A DNA stretch of 64,000 nt from Sulfurivirga caldicuralii (GTDB lineage Bacteria; Pseudomonadota; Gammaproteobacteria; Thiomicrospirales; Thiomicrospiraceae): the NCBI RefSeq assembly GCF_900141795.1, contig NZ_FSRE01000001.1, forward strand, positions 533,712 to 597,711, written 5' to 3'. Below are positions 1 through 10,347 of the stretch, one piece after another. The notes beneath the pieces are model-generated. The model made no database searches. It was not told the DNA's origin and worked only from the letters and a program-made list of their open reading frames with translations. Position 1 is the first letter of the stretch, and each line of letters begins with the position of its first letter. Position numbers and translations under genes: made by a program.

Positions 1-30
1 TAAACCTTCGTTCGACCGAATGGAAAGGCA

Positions 31-62
31 ACCCGCAGCGCAGATGCACTGCGGGTTTTTTT
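31..62 (+). terminator. Rho-independent terminator
   Basis: CCCGCAG (32-38) pairs with CTGCGGG (49-55), followed by seven T. It ends a plus-strand transcript entering from outside the window and faces the convergent psiE-like gene. Bases 1-30 hold no assignable gene; at most they are the tail of one that lies upstream. Confidence 0.8.
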
Positions 63-76
63 CGCCCCCAGAATTG

Positions 77-520
77 TCAGATAGGATCATCCACTGGCGG
101 CGGCGGGTCGCGGCGCATCAGATAGTAAACGATACCCACCGCCAGGATGGCGAGGGTGATCAGGCCATAGGCCCATGCCCATGCATTGATGTTGCCGCCG
201 CTTTCCACCGGCAGGATCACCAGTTGTCGCAGCAGAGTGATCAGCACCACCTCCACAAATACCAGCACGTCAAAGATGCCGGTCTTGAGCCAGCGTACCT
301 CGGCGGAAATGAGCGATGAGAGAATCCACAGCACGAACAGGTTGCCAAGCGCTGTGAGGAACCCGCGGGTGAAATTGCCAGTCTGCAGCGTGTTCCACAC
401 CTGCAGGATGAACTGCACCACCACCAGCACGCTGGCTGCCAGAAGCGCCAGAGCGATGAAAATGTGCAGCAGCTTGTTGGACTGGGTTAGGAAGCGTTCA
501 ATGCGGGGTAACTGGTTCAT
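77..520 (-). CDS. PsiE-like phosphate-starvation-inducible membrane protein
   Basis: This is a 147-residue integral membrane protein with four predicted transmembrane helices (about residues 17-40, 56-75, 83-104 and 113-134) and a basic, proline-rich C-terminal tail. Length, helix spacing and the charged residues between helices 2 and 3 fit the PsiE family, whose E. coli member is induced by phosphate starvation and has no defined biochemical role. It stands alone, convergent with the upstream transcript terminated at 31-62. I see no Pho box upstream. The family assignment comes from remembered sequence features, so other small four-helix families remain possible. Confidence 0.65.
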   Translation of the reverse strand: MNQLPRIERFLTQSNKLLHIFIALALLAASVLVVVQFILQVWNTLQTGNFTRGFLTALGNLFVLWILSSLISAEVRWLKTGIFDVLVFVEVVLITLLRQLVILPVESGGNINAWAWAYGLITLAILAVGIVYYLMRRDPPPPVDDPI

Positions 521-547
521 GGCGGCACGCGTGAATTTTTGGCAGTT

Positions 548-570
548 TGAAAAAGTCGGGGACCCCCCCT
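548..570 (+). repeat. REP-like repeat, copy 1
   Basis: TGAAAAAGTCGGGGACCCCC plus two further C and a T. The core GGGGACCCC is a near-perfect palindrome. It lies between the psiE-like gene and the 3' end of recN. Five more copies occur at 17844, 17887, 36480, 53463 and 56229. Confidence 0.8.
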
Positions 571-604
571 ACAAATTTGAATGTGGGGGTGTGCAGGCCC
601 TGCT

Positions 605-2278
605 TCAAGGGCGACGCGCCGCCCCAAGGAGTTCTTCGGCGTGGCGCAGGGTGGTGTCCGTGAGTGTCTGTCCGCCCAGCATGCGGGCCAGTTCCTGAAC
701 CCTTGTGGCCTCATCCAGTTGGGCGATGTGCGTTTCGGTTTCCGTCTCCGAGCTCTGTTTTTCGATGTGGAGATGATGGTCAGCACAGGCAGCCACCTGT
801 GGCTGGTGGGTAATCGCCAGCACCTGCCGCTGCGTGCCCAGGCGTTGCATCAGGCGGCCCACCTGTTCTGCGACGCCGCCGCCAATGCCCACGTCCACTT
901 CGTCAAATATAAGAGTGTCGATGCCGCGGCTGCTGGTCAGCACCAGCTCCAGCGCCAGGCTGATACGCGCCAGCTCACCGCCGGAGGCGACTTTTTTCAG
1001 GGGTTGCAGGGGCTGACCCGGGTTGGTGGTCACCATGAAGGCTACCTGATCCATGCCATGTTTTTGTGGTGTCGCGGTGGGAGTCACTTCCACGGCAAAG
1101 CGTGCCTTTTCCAGCCCGATGGTGGGCAGGATGGCTTCGATTTCCTGCGCCAGTTTTTCGCCTGCCTGGGCGCGTGCTTCAGATAACTGTTCCGCCGCGT
1201 TGCGGTAGGCCGTTTCGCCCTCGGCCACCTCCATTTCCAGCGTATCGAGGGTCGTATCCAGATTGCTGAGCTGATCATATTCCGCTTGTAGCGCCTGATG
1301 CTTCTCTTCCAGTGCCTCAGGATCCAGCAGGTAATGCTTGGCGAGGGCGTGGTATTGAGCCAGACGGGCCTCTACCTGCGCCAGCGCCTCGGGATCATGA
1401 CTGATGCTGTCGGCTTCGTGGGTCAGATCCCGTGCCAGCTCCTGTGCGACGATCAGCTGTTCGTTGAGCTGCGCCACTGTGTTTTCAAGCTCGGGGTTGA
1501 TGGAGGTCAGCGGTTCCAGTTCAGCCAGTGCCTGGGAGTAGGCGGATACCGCGCTGTCATTGCCGTCGAGCGCCTCGATGGCCTGGCGCAAACCCTGCTC
1601 ATATTCCTGGGCATGGGCCAGGGTGTGATGCTGTTGCGACAGGGTTTCGTACTCATCGCGGCTTGGTGCTAACTCGGCAAACTGCTGCAGCTGCAGGGTC
1701 AGCGCCGCCAGCCGCTGTGCCTGTTCGTGCTGCTGGGATCGCAGCGTTTCCAGTTCATGCTGCAGGCGCTGCCAGCGTTGAAATGTTTCCGCGACCATTG
1801 CCAGCAGCTCGGGTGCATTGAGCCAGCCATCCAGCAGGCGGCGTTGCTGGGTGCTGTCGAGTAGCTGCTGGTGAGCATGCTGGCTGTGAATTTCCAGCAG
1901 CTGAGGCACGATTTCCTTCAGCTGCTGAGCGGTGACCCGGATGCCGTTTATCCACGCACGCGATCCCCCATCCGCCTGTACCACACGACGCACGTGGAGC
2001 GTGTGCGGACTCTCTTCATCCAGCAGGGCTTCTTCTTCAAGCAGGCGCTGCAGCGCGGGATGATCTGCGATAGTGAATTCGGCCTGAATATCGGCCCGTT
2101 TCTCGCCGTGTCGCACCATGCCGCTGTCGGCGCGGTTGCCGGCGATCAGCCCGAGCGCATCCAGCAGGATCGATTTGCCGGCGCCGGTTTCACCGGTCAG
2201 GGCGGTAAAGCCGGTTTCAAAGGAAATATCCACCTGCTTGATGACGGCCAGATTGCGGATGGTCAGCTGTGAAAGCAT
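605..2278 (-). CDS. recN: DNA repair protein RecN
   Basis: RecN is an SMC-like ATPase that acts at DNA double-strand breaks in recombinational repair. The 557 residues match the family length. They show a Walker A motif GETGAGKS (29-36), a long central coiled-coil region rich in Gln, Glu and Ala (about 150-400), the ABC signature VASGGELARISLAL (from 430) and Walker B LIFDEVDVGIGG (about 457-468), followed by the switch His in LAITHQPQ. The start codon abuts the nadK stop with no spacer, so recN is probably translated from the nadK transcript. I see no LexA box upstream of nadK or recN, unlike the strongly SOS-regulated E. coli recN. Confidence 0.97.
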   Translation of the reverse strand: MLSQLTIRNLAVIKQVDISFETGFTALTGETGAGKSILLDALGLIAGNRADSGMVRHGEKRADIQAEFTIADHPALQRLLEEEALLDEESPHTLHVRRVVQADGGSRAWINGIRVTAQQLKEIVPQLLEIHSQHAHQQLLDSTQQRRLLDGWLNAPELLAMVAETFQRWQRLQHELETLRSQQHEQAQRLAALTLQLQQFAELAPSRDEYETLSQQHHTLAHAQEYEQGLRQAIEALDGNDSAVSAYSQALAELEPLTSINPELENTVAQLNEQLIVAQELARDLTHEADSISHDPEALAQVEARLAQYHALAKHYLLDPEALEEKHQALQAEYDQLSNLDTTLDTLEMEVAEGETAYRNAAEQLSEARAQAGEKLAQEIEAILPTIGLEKARFAVEVTPTATPQKHGMDQVAFMVTTNPGQPLQPLKKVASGGELARISLALELVLTSSRGIDTLIFDEVDVGIGGGVAEQVGRLMQRLGTQRQVLAITHQPQVAACADHHLHIEKQSSETETETHIAQLDEATRVQELARMLGGQTLTDTTLRHAEELLGAARRP

Positions 2279-3157
2279 TCAGCTTCCCCACTTCAGCTTG
2301 GTGCGCAGGATATCGTAGTAGTTGTAGCCTCTGGGGTGGATCATGCGCAGGCGTTTTTCATAGGTCTGCACGTGGGTGATATGCTGCGCAAAGATCTCGA
2401 ACGTCACCTGACCATCACAGGTGACCTTGGCCGAGCCGGTGCAGGTTTTTGAAGGCACTACCTTGACCACGCTGCTGCCCGGGACAACTACGGGCCGGTT
2501 ACTCAGTGTATGTGGATTGATGGAAACCAGTGCCATGGCGTCGAGGCGCGGATCCATGATGGGGCCGCCGGCAGAGAGGGCGTAGGCTGTCGAACCGGTG
2601 GGCGAGGTGACGATCAGGCCGTCGGAGCGTTGCCGGTTCATGAAGTGATCGTCCACCCAGGTGTCGAATTCGATCATGCGCGGCGTGTCTTTCTTGTGCA
2701 CCACCACGTCGTTAAAAGCGAGATGGTGGAACACCTCCTGGGTATTTTCATGCACGCTTACCTTGAGCATGCTGCGGTACTCTTCCTCATAGTCGCCCGC
2801 CAGAACGGCCTGCATGGACTGCTCCAGCGTATCCGGAGAAAAGTCCACCAGGAAGCCCAGACGGCCCAGGTTGATGCCCAGTACCGGGATGTCGTACTCC
2901 ACCAGATCACGAGCAGCGTTGAGCAGGGTGCCGTCGCCGCCGACGATCACGCCCAGATCAATGTTCCTGACCAGCTCTTCCCGTGGCAGCTGCCGGGCAG
3001 GATAGCGTTCGATGGGAAAGTCGGGACAGCAGACCTGATCGAGATAGACAGTGCAGCCGGCCTGTGAGAAAAACTCGATCACGCGGCCGATGGTTTCCCA
3101 CGCTTCCAGCGCGTTGAACTTGCCGATAATGCCGATGCGTTCAAATGCGTGTGCCAT
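2279..3157 (-). CDS. nadK: NAD kinase
   Basis: It phosphorylates NAD to NADP in the cytoplasm. The 292 residues carry the diagnostic GGDGT motif (73-77), the NDVVVHK segment with conserved Asn-Asp, and the glycine-rich TSPTGSTAYALSAGGP motif that forms part of the NAD-binding site. It is divergent from hrcA across a 91-bp gap and directly abuts recN downstream. The neighbourhood nadK-recN beside hrcA-grpE-dnaK is common in gammaproteobacteria. The CIRCE operator of hrcA lies 40 bp upstream of this start codon, so HrcA could also affect nadK; that is inference. Confidence 0.96.
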   Translation of the reverse strand: MAHAFERIGIIGKFNALEAWETIGRVIEFFSQAGCTVYLDQVCCPDFPIERYPARQLPREELVRNIDLGVIVGGDGTLLNAARDLVEYDIPVLGINLGRLGFLVDFSPDTLEQSMQAVLAGDYEEEYRSMLKVSVHENTQEVFHHLAFNDVVVHKKDTPRMIEFDTWVDDHFMNRQRSDGLIVTSPTGSTAYALSAGGPIMDPRLDAMALVSINPHTLSNRPVVVPGSSVVKVVPSKTCTGSAKVTCDGQVTFEIFAQHITHVQTYEKRLRMIHPRGYNYYDILRTKLKWGS

Positions 3158-3167
3158 GGCGGTATTC

Positions 3168-3197
3168 CTTGACCGAGTCCGAACCCGACCCCATAAT
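3168..3197 (+). promoter_or_regulatory. hrcA promoter, readable as sigma70 or sigma32
   Basis: TTGACC (3169-3174), 17 bp, CATAAT (3192-3197) is a good sigma70 promoter. The same bases read CTTGACC (3168-3174), 14 bp, CCCCATAAT (3189-3197), which is close to the sigma32 consensus CTTGAAA / CCCCATNT. The CIRCE operator starts at the last base of the -10 box and covers the expected transcription start. Confidence 0.75.
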
Positions 3198-3223
3198 TAG
3201 CACTCGAATAATGAGAGTGCCAA
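3197..3223. promoter_or_regulatory. CIRCE operator (HrcA binding site)
   Basis: TTAGCACTC (3197-3205), 9-bp spacer, GAGTGCCAA (3215-3223). This is the CIRCE consensus TTAGCACTC-N9-GAGTGCTAA with one mismatch in the right arm. It sits immediately before hrcA, the gene for its repressor, so hrcA-grpE-dnaK expression is autoregulated. Confidence 0.95.
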
Positions 3224-3248
3224 TGCCACTCGTTGAGGGGAGCGAACC

Positions 3249-4295
3249 ATGTTGAAAGCGCGTGATGAGCTGTTGTTGAAAAAACTCATCGAATTATACC
3301 TGAAGGAAGGAAAACCGGTCGGGTCGCGCACGCTCTCCAAGCTGCCGGACGTGGGCGTGAGCCCGGCGACGGTGCGCAATGTGATGGCCGATCTGGAAGG
3401 GCTGGGGTTCATTCGTGCGCCGCATACCTCGGCCGGCCGTATTCCCACCAGCAAGGGGCTGCGGCTGTATGTGGACCGCTTTCTCATCTGTCAGCCCCTG
3501 TCTGCTGAGCTGACCCATCAGCTGGCATCCAAAATTGCTGAGTCGGGTGATGCACAGGCCGTCATGGATACGGCCTCCCGGCTGCTGTCCGAGCTGACCG
3601 GCATGGTCAGTGTCGTACTGATGCCGGATCGCCGCCAGGAGCGCCTCAGTCATGTGGAGTTTATTCGGATCTCCGACCGCAGGGTGCTGGTGGTGCTGGT
3701 GTTCAACGAGCAGGAAGCCGAGAACCGCTTTATCGAGCTGGATGCGGATATCAGCAGCGATCAGCTGCAGCGCATGGCGAGCTTCTTCAATACCGAACTG
3801 GTGGGGCTGACGCTGCACGAGGCACGGGAACGCCTGCTGCAGAAAATGAGTGGATTGCGCGCGCAGCTTAATGGCGGCATGCTGCGCATTGTACAGGGGG
3901 CCGAGGACGCACTGGAGGCCCACGAGCAGGGCGCTTCGCCGCTGAAGGTGAAGGGCGAGAAAAACCTGCTGCAGTACGACGAACTGGCGGACATTCAACA
4001 GCTCAAGCAGCTGTTCAACTCCTTTGAAGAACATCAGGCCATTCTGTCGCTGCTGGACAAGAGCATTGCCGCCAAGGGGTTGCAGGTGTTTATCGGGCGG
4101 GAAACCGGCTTGGAGTTGTATGAGCCTTGTTCTGTCATTACGCACCCGTTTGACATGGGTGATGAGCTGGTGGGTGTGCTGGGCGTGCTAGGCCCGCGGC
4201 GCATGCCCTACGAGCGCATCATTCCCATGGTGGATGTGACCGCAAAGATTGTGGATTCGGTCTTGAAAAAGCACGTACCCATCCCAATTGAATAA
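3249..4295 (+). CDS. hrcA: Heat-inducible transcription repressor HrcA
   Basis: HrcA binds CIRCE operators and represses chaperone genes; GroEL assists its folding, so titration of GroEL by misfolded protein relieves repression. The 348 residues match family length. The N-terminal winged helix-turn-helix (about 1-75) includes the motif VSPATVRNVMADLEGLGF, followed by the HTSAGRIPTSKGLR segment and a long GAF-like regulatory domain. It is the first gene of hrcA-grpE-dnaK, 26 bp downstream of a CIRCE element. The start is supported by GAGGGGAG upstream. HrcA occurs in only some gammaproteobacteria, which makes it a useful lineage marker. Confidence 0.96.
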   Translation: MLKARDELLLKKLIELYLKEGKPVGSRTLSKLPDVGVSPATVRNVMADLEGLGFIRAPHTSAGRIPTSKGLRLYVDRFLICQPLSAELTHQLASKIAESGDAQAVMDTASRLLSELTGMVSVVLMPDRRQERLSHVEFIRISDRRVLVVLVFNEQEAENRFIELDADISSDQLQRMASFFNTELVGLTLHEARERLLQKMSGLRAQLNGGMLRIVQGAEDALEAHEQGASPLKVKGEKNLLQYDELADIQQLKQLFNSFEEHQAILSLLDKSIAAKGLQVFIGRETGLELYEPCSVITHPFDMGDELVGVLGVLGPRRMPYERIIPMVDVTAKIVDSVLKKHVPIPIE

Positions 4296-4328
4296 GAGAT
4301 TTTTAACTGAATTTGAACAGGTGGAACC

Positions 4329-4895
4329 ATGAGCGAAGAAAACAAAAACACCCAACAGAACCCTGAAGCGCCCAGCGCTGAAGAAGCGATTCAGGATCTT
4401 GAGCAGGCTGAAGCGCAGGTTGAGCAGGATCTGGAGAAGGCGTTGCAGGAAGCCAAGCAGCAGGCTGCGGATCATTGGGAGCAGCTGCTGCGCGTGAAGG
4501 CCGATATGGAAAACCTGCGTCGGCGCACGCGCATCGACGTGGAAAATGCGCACAAGTTCGCGCTGGAGAAATTCGTCAATGCGCTGTTGCCGGTGGTGGA
4601 CAGTCTGGAAATGGGTATTCAGGCGGCCCATAACGAAAATGCCACAATTGACTCCTTGCGCGAAGGCATGGAAATGACCCTCAAGCTGTTGCTGGACACC
4701 ATGGCGGAATTTGGCGTGGAACGCATCAACCCCGAGGGTGAGGCCTTTGACCCACAGAAGCACGAAGCCATGACCATGGTGCCGGTGGCAGACAAGGAAC
4801 CGAACACGGTGATTGAAGTGGTGCAGAAGGGCTACAGTCTCAATGACCGGCTGGTGCGTCCGGCGCGTGTGGTCGTCAGCAAGGAAGCGGAATAA
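4329..4895 (+). CDS. grpE: Nucleotide exchange factor GrpE
   Basis: GrpE dimers release ADP from DnaK, driving the chaperone cycle. The 188 residues contain an acidic, Gln/Glu-rich N-terminal coiled coil (about 15-80), the RVKADMENLRRRT segment, and a C-terminal beta domain with the family signature near VPVADKEPNTVIEVVQKGY. It follows hrcA by 33 bp and precedes dnaK by 71 bp. That second gap contains a sigma32-like promoter (4901-4929), so dnaK can be expressed independently of grpE. Confidence 0.96.
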   Translation: MSEENKNTQQNPEAPSAEEAIQDLEQAEAQVEQDLEKALQEAKQQAADHWEQLLRVKADMENLRRRTRIDVENAHKFALEKFVNALLPVVDSLEMGIQAAHNENATIDSLREGMEMTLKLLLDTMAEFGVERINPEGEAFDPQKHEAMTMVPVADKEPNTVIEVVQKGYSLNDRLVRPARVVVSKEAE

Positions 4896-4900
4896 AGGCC

Positions 4901-4929
4901 CTTGGAAAGCTGCAAGGCGTCCCCATATA
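4901..4929 (+). promoter_or_regulatory. sigma32-type heat-shock promoter of dnaK
   Basis: CTTGGAAA (4901-4908), 12 bp, CCCCATATA (4921-4929). The -10 matches the E. coli sigma32 consensus CCCCATNTA fully, and the -35 matches CTTGAAA with one extra G. It lies in the grpE-dnaK gap, 38 bp before the dnaK start. Confidence 0.7.
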
Positions 4930-4966
4930 ACAGGCAGAATTCAAGAATAGTAAAGGAGAGCGGAAT

Positions 4967-6889
4967 ATGAGCAAGATTATCGGTATTGACCTGGGTACCA
5001 CCAACAGCTGTGTGGCTGTAATGGAAGGGGGTGAACCAAAAGTAATCCCCAACGCGGAAGGGTCCCGTACAACCCCGTCCATCGTGGCGTTTACCAAGGA
5101 CGGTGAGATTCTGGTGGGTGAGCCCGCCAAGCGTCAGGCGGTGACGAACCCTGAAAACACCCTGTTTGCCATCAAGCGACTCATTGGTCGCAAGTGTGAC
5201 GATGAGGTCGTGCAGAAAGACAAGGAGATGGTGCCCTACAAGATCGTCTGTGCGGACAACGGCGACGCATGGGTGGAAGTCAACGGCAAGAAAATGTCCC
5301 CGCAGGAAGTCTCTGCCCTGATTCTGAAGAAGATGAAGGAAACCGCAGAAGACTATCTGGGCCATGAAGTAAAGGAAGCCGTTATTACCGTACCAGCCTA
5401 CTTTAACGACGCACAGCGTCAGGCGACCAAGGATGCAGGGCGCATCGCCGGTCTGGACGTGAAGCGTATCATCAACGAGCCGACTGCGGCTGCGCTGGCC
5501 TACGGTGTGGACAAGGACACCAAGGGTGACAAGAAGATTGCCGTATACGACCTCGGTGGTGGTACGTTCGATATCTCCATCATCGAAGTGGCCGATGTGG
5601 ACGGTGAGAAGCAGATTGAAGTGCTGGCCACCAACGGTGACACCTTCCTGGGTGGTGAAGACTTCGACAAGCGCATCATCGACTATGTGGTCGAGGAGTT
5701 TAAGAAGGATCAGGGCGTCGACCTGCGCAATGACCCGCTGGCACTGCAGCGCCTGAAGGAAGCGGCGGAAAAGGCGAAGATCGAGCTGTCTTCGCGTGAG
5801 CAGACCGACATCAACCTGCCGTACATTACGGCAGATGCGACCGGTCCGAAGCACCTGAACGTGCGCATTACTCGCGCGAAGTTCGAGTCGCTGATCGAGG
5901 ACTTGGTGGAAAAATCCATCGAGCCCTGCCGCATTGCCATGAAGGATGCAGGCCTGAGCAATAGCGACATTGATGACGTCATCCTGGTGGGTGGTTCAAC
6001 CCGTGTGCCGCTGGTGCAGAAGAAGGTGGAAGAGTTTTTCGGCAAGGCACCGCGCAAGGATGTGAACCCGGATGAAGCCGTTGCCATCGGTGCCGCGATC
6101 CAGGGTGGCGTACTGTCCGGCGAAGTGAAGGACGTACTGCTTCTGGACGTGACCCCGCTGTCTCTGGGTATCGAAACCATGGGTGGCGTCATGACCAAGC
6201 TGATCGAGAAGAACACCACCATTCCGACACGCAAGTCGCAGATCTTCTCGACAGCGGAAGACAACCAGACTGCGGTGACGATTCACGTGCTGCAGGGCGA
6301 GCGTGAGCTGGCGAAGGACAACAAGTCCCTCGGCATGTTCAACCTGGAAGACATTCCGCCTGCACCCCGTGGTGTGCCGCAGATCGAGGTAACCTTCGAC
6401 ATCGATGCGAACGGTATCCTCAGCGTGTCCGCCAAGGACAAGCAGACAGGCAAGGAGCAGAAGATCACCATTCAGGCATCTTCCGGTCTGACAGAGGAAG
6501 AGATCGAGCGCATGATCAAGGAAGCGGAAGCCCACGCGGAAGAAGACCGCAAGGCCCGCGAACTGATCGAGGCGCGCAACCAGGCCGACGCGTTGGTACA
6601 CGAAGCCAAGAAGCTGCTTAAGGAAGCGGTTGAGAAGATCAGCGAAGCGACCAGGTCGCTGGTTGAAAAGGCGATCGAGGCCGTGGAAGAAGCCGTCAAG
6701 GGCGATGAAAAAGCGGTCATCGAAAGCAAGACCAAGGAACTGGCCGAAGCGATGCAGAAAGCGGCGACCGAGCAGGCGCAGACCGGCGGTGGTCAGCAAC
6801 AACAGGCGCAAGGCAGCCAGTCCGCGGCAAGCCGCGATGACGACGTGGTCGACGCCGAGTTTGAAGAAGTCGATGACGACAAGAAGTAA
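4967..6889 (+). CDS. dnaK: Molecular chaperone DnaK (Hsp70)
   Basis: DnaK is the ATP-dependent Hsp70 of the cytoplasm and works with DnaJ and GrpE. The 640 residues match the family. The ATPase domain begins [17 protein letters not shown] and includes [12 protein letters not shown] and the [10 protein letters not shown] motif. The substrate-binding domain follows the linker [15 protein letters not shown], and the C-terminal lid ends in the acidic tail EEVDDDKK. A strong Shine-Dalgarno sequence (AAGGAGAG) precedes the start. Control appears dual: CIRCE/HrcA at the operon head and a sigma32-like promoter directly upstream. A terminator follows 22 bp after the stop. Confidence 0.98.
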   Translation: MSKIIGIDLGTTNSCVAVMEGGEPKVIPNAEGSRTTPSIVAFTKDGEILVGEPAKRQAVTNPENTLFAIKRLIGRKCDDEVVQKDKEMVPYKIVCADNGDAWVEVNGKKMSPQEVSALILKKMKETAEDYLGHEVKEAVITVPAYFNDAQRQATKDAGRIAGLDVKRIINEPTAAALAYGVDKDTKGDKKIAVYDLGGGTFDISIIEVADVDGEKQIEVLATNGDTFLGGEDFDKRIIDYVVEEFKKDQGVDLRNDPLALQRLKEAAEKAKIELSSREQTDINLPYITADATGPKHLNVRITRAKFESLIEDLVEKSIEPCRIAMKDAGLSNSDIDDVILVGGSTRVPLVQKKVEEFFGKAPRKDVNPDEAVAIGAAIQGGVLSGEVKDVLLLDVTPLSLGIETMGGVMTKLIEKNTTIPTRKSQIFSTAEDNQTAVTIHVLQGERELAKDNKSLGMFNLEDIPPAPRGVPQIEVTFDIDANGILSVSAKDKQTGKEQKITIQASSGLTEEEIERMIKEAEAHAEEDRKARELIEARNQADALVHEAKKLLKEAVEKISEATRSLVEKAIEAVEEAVKGDEKAVIESKTKELAEAMQKAATEQAQTGGGQQQQAQGSQSAASRDDDVVDAEFEEVDDDKK

Positions 6890-6911
6890 TCCTCAAGCGT
6901 GAGGTATAATC

Positions 6912-6941
6912 GGGCGTTTCCTTCGGGAGCGCCCTTTTTTT
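6912..6941 (+). terminator. Terminator after dnaK
   Basis: GGGCGTTTCC pairs with GGGAGCGCCC (two G-T wobbles) around a three-base loop, followed by seven T. It would separate dnaK from dnaJ for most transcripts. Confidence 0.8.
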
Positions 6942-6977
6942 GTATCCCCGTTTCTAAAAGTGAGTTTTTGATTCGAG

Positions 6978-7006
6978 CGGATTGTTGAGCGCTACTCAAC
7001 AATCCG
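6978..7006. promoter_or_regulatory. Perfect 12-bp inverted repeat in the dnaK-dnaJ gap
   Basis: CGGATTGTTGAG (6978-6989) and CTCAACAATCCG (6995-7006) form a perfect 12-bp hairpin with a five-base loop. No T-run follows, so it does not look like a terminator. It lies 31 bp before dnaJ. It may be an operator or an mRNA-stability hairpin. Confidence 0.6.
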
Positions 7007-7037
7007 TTTGAGTGCCCAGTCCGGAGTATTCTGACCC

Positions 7038-9015
<1,978 letters not shown>

Positions 9016-9023
9016 ACAAAACC

Positions 9024-9052
9024 CTGAAAAGCGGGCATAAATCCGTTAAAAT
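9024..9052 (+). promoter_or_regulatory. Candidate carAB promoter
   Basis: CTGAAA (9024-9029), 17 bp, TAAAAT (9047-9052), just after the dapB stop. Transcription from it would start near 9059 and give a leader of about 135 nt before carA. Confidence 0.5.
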
Positions 9053-9086
9053 TCGCCTAATTTGGTTTAAACACGGATTGGTGTGC

Positions 9087-9148
9087 ATGACGAGCCCCGC
9101 AGCCTATTAGAACGGAGCCAGCCCACTTGGGGTTGTGCTCCGTTTTTT
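9087..9148 (+). promoter_or_regulatory. Possible attenuator with leader peptide upstream of carA
   Basis: A seven-codon open frame, MTSPAAY, runs from ATG 9087 to TAG 9108-9110. It is followed at once by an intrinsic terminator: AACGGAGC (9111-9118) pairs with GCTCCGTT (9137-9144), then a T-run ending at 9148. An alternative pairing, AGCCCC (9093-9098) with GGGGTT (9129-9134), is topologically incompatible with the terminator. The terminator is clear; the attenuation model is inference. Confidence 0.55.
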
Positions 9149-9193
9149 GTAGGTGGGTCTTGATCAGTACACGGTCAGCAGCGAAGGGTGACT

Positions 9194-10339
9194 ATGGCAC
9201 AGCAGCATACAGCAATTCTGGCGCTGGAAGACGGCACGGTTTTCTGGGGGCAGTCGATCGGTGCTGAAGGAGAGACCGTCGGCGAGGTGGTTTTCAATAC
9301 ATCCATGACGGGGTATCAGGAGATCCTTACCGACCCGTCCTATTTCCGTCAGATCGTAACGCTGACCTACCCGCACATTGGCAATGTGGGCGTCAATCAC
9401 GAGGATGAAGAGTCCCCGCGTATCATGGCGCAAGGGCTGGTCATTCGCGATCTGCCGCCGCTGCACAGTAATTTCCGCGCGCAAAGCGATCTGCAGAGCT
9501 ATCTGCGGCAGCAGAATGTGGTGGCCATCGCCGACATCGATACCCGCAAGCTGACCCGCATTCTGCGCGAGAAGGGTGCACAGAACGGCGTCATCCAGGC
9601 GGGCGACAATCTGGATCCCGATGGGGCCATTGCTCAGGCCAAGGCCTTTGCTGGCCTCAAGGGCATGGATCTGGCACAGGAAGTGACCACGCCGGAAACC
9701 TATGTGTGGACCGAAGGCACCTGGCGCTTGGGCGAGGGACACGTGGACCGCAGTGCCGAAGCAAAATATCACGTTGTCGCCTACGACTTCGGCGTGAAGC
9801 GCAACATCTTGCGCATGCTGGCGGATCGAGGCTGCAAGCTTACCGTGGTGCCGGCGAAGACCCCGGCAGAGGATGTTCTGGCCATGAACCCGGACGGCAT
9901 CTTCCTTTCCAATGGTCCCGGTGATCCGGAGCCGTGTGACTACGCCATCGAAGCCATCCAGACCATTCTGAAGACCGATATTCCCGTGTTCGGCATCTGC
10001 CTCGGTCATCAGCTGCTGGCGCTGGCAGCGGGTGCGCGCACCGTGAAGATGAAGTTCGGCCATCATGGCGCCAACCATCCGGTGCAGGATCTGGACAGCG
10101 GGCGCGTTTACATCACCTCGCAGAACCACGGCTTTGCCGTGGACGAAGCGTCTCTGCCGGACAATGTTGACGTGACGCACAAGTCGCTGTTTGATGGCTC
10201 GCTGCAGGGCATTCGCCTCAAGGATCGCGCCGCCTTCAGCTTTCAGGGGCACCCGGAAGCGAGCCCCGGCCCGCACGATGTGGCCTACCTGTTCGACCAG
10301 TTTATTGCAGACATTGAAAACCGTGCAGCTCAGGGATAA
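9194..10339 (+). CDS. carA: Carbamoyl-phosphate synthase small subunit (glutaminase)
   Basis: CarA hydrolyses glutamine and channels ammonia to CarB for carbamoyl phosphate, the precursor of arginine and pyrimidines. The 381 residues comprise the N-terminal CPSase domain and a class I glutamine amidotransferase domain with nucleophile Cys269 in GICLGHQ and the His/Glu pair in [11 protein letters not shown] chose ATG 9194 over the in-frame GTG 9188 because AAGGG lies five bases before it. carB follows after 8 bp. Expression may be attenuated in the 9087-9148 leader. Confidence 0.97.
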   Translation: MAQQHTAILALEDGTVFWGQSIGAEGETVGEVVFNTSMTGYQEILTDPSYFRQIVTLTYPHIGNVGVNHEDEESPRIMAQGLVIRDLPPLHSNFRAQSDLQSYLRQQNVVAIADIDTRKLTRILREKGAQNGVIQAGDNLDPDGAIAQAKAFAGLKGMDLAQEVTTPETYVWTEGTWRLGEGHVDRSAEAKYHVVAYDFGVKRNILRMLADRGCKLTVVPAKTPAEDVLAMNPDGIFLSNGPGDPEPCDYAIEAIQTILKTDIPVFGICLGHQLLALAAGARTVKMKFGHHGANHPVQDLDSGRVYITSQNHGFAVDEASLPDNVDVTHKSLFDGSLQGIRLKDRAAFSFQGHPEASPGPHDVAYLFDQFIADIENRAAQG

Positions 10340-10347
10340 CAGAGTCC

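Noticed and set aside
2276..3240. LexA-regulated recN
   Set aside because: No CTG-N10-CAG site near nadK or recN that fits a LexA box in a promoter position.
6905..6910. TATAAT just after dnaK, as a promoter for dnaJ
   Set aside because: No -35 box at 16-18 bp upstream, and the dnaK terminator starts directly behind it.
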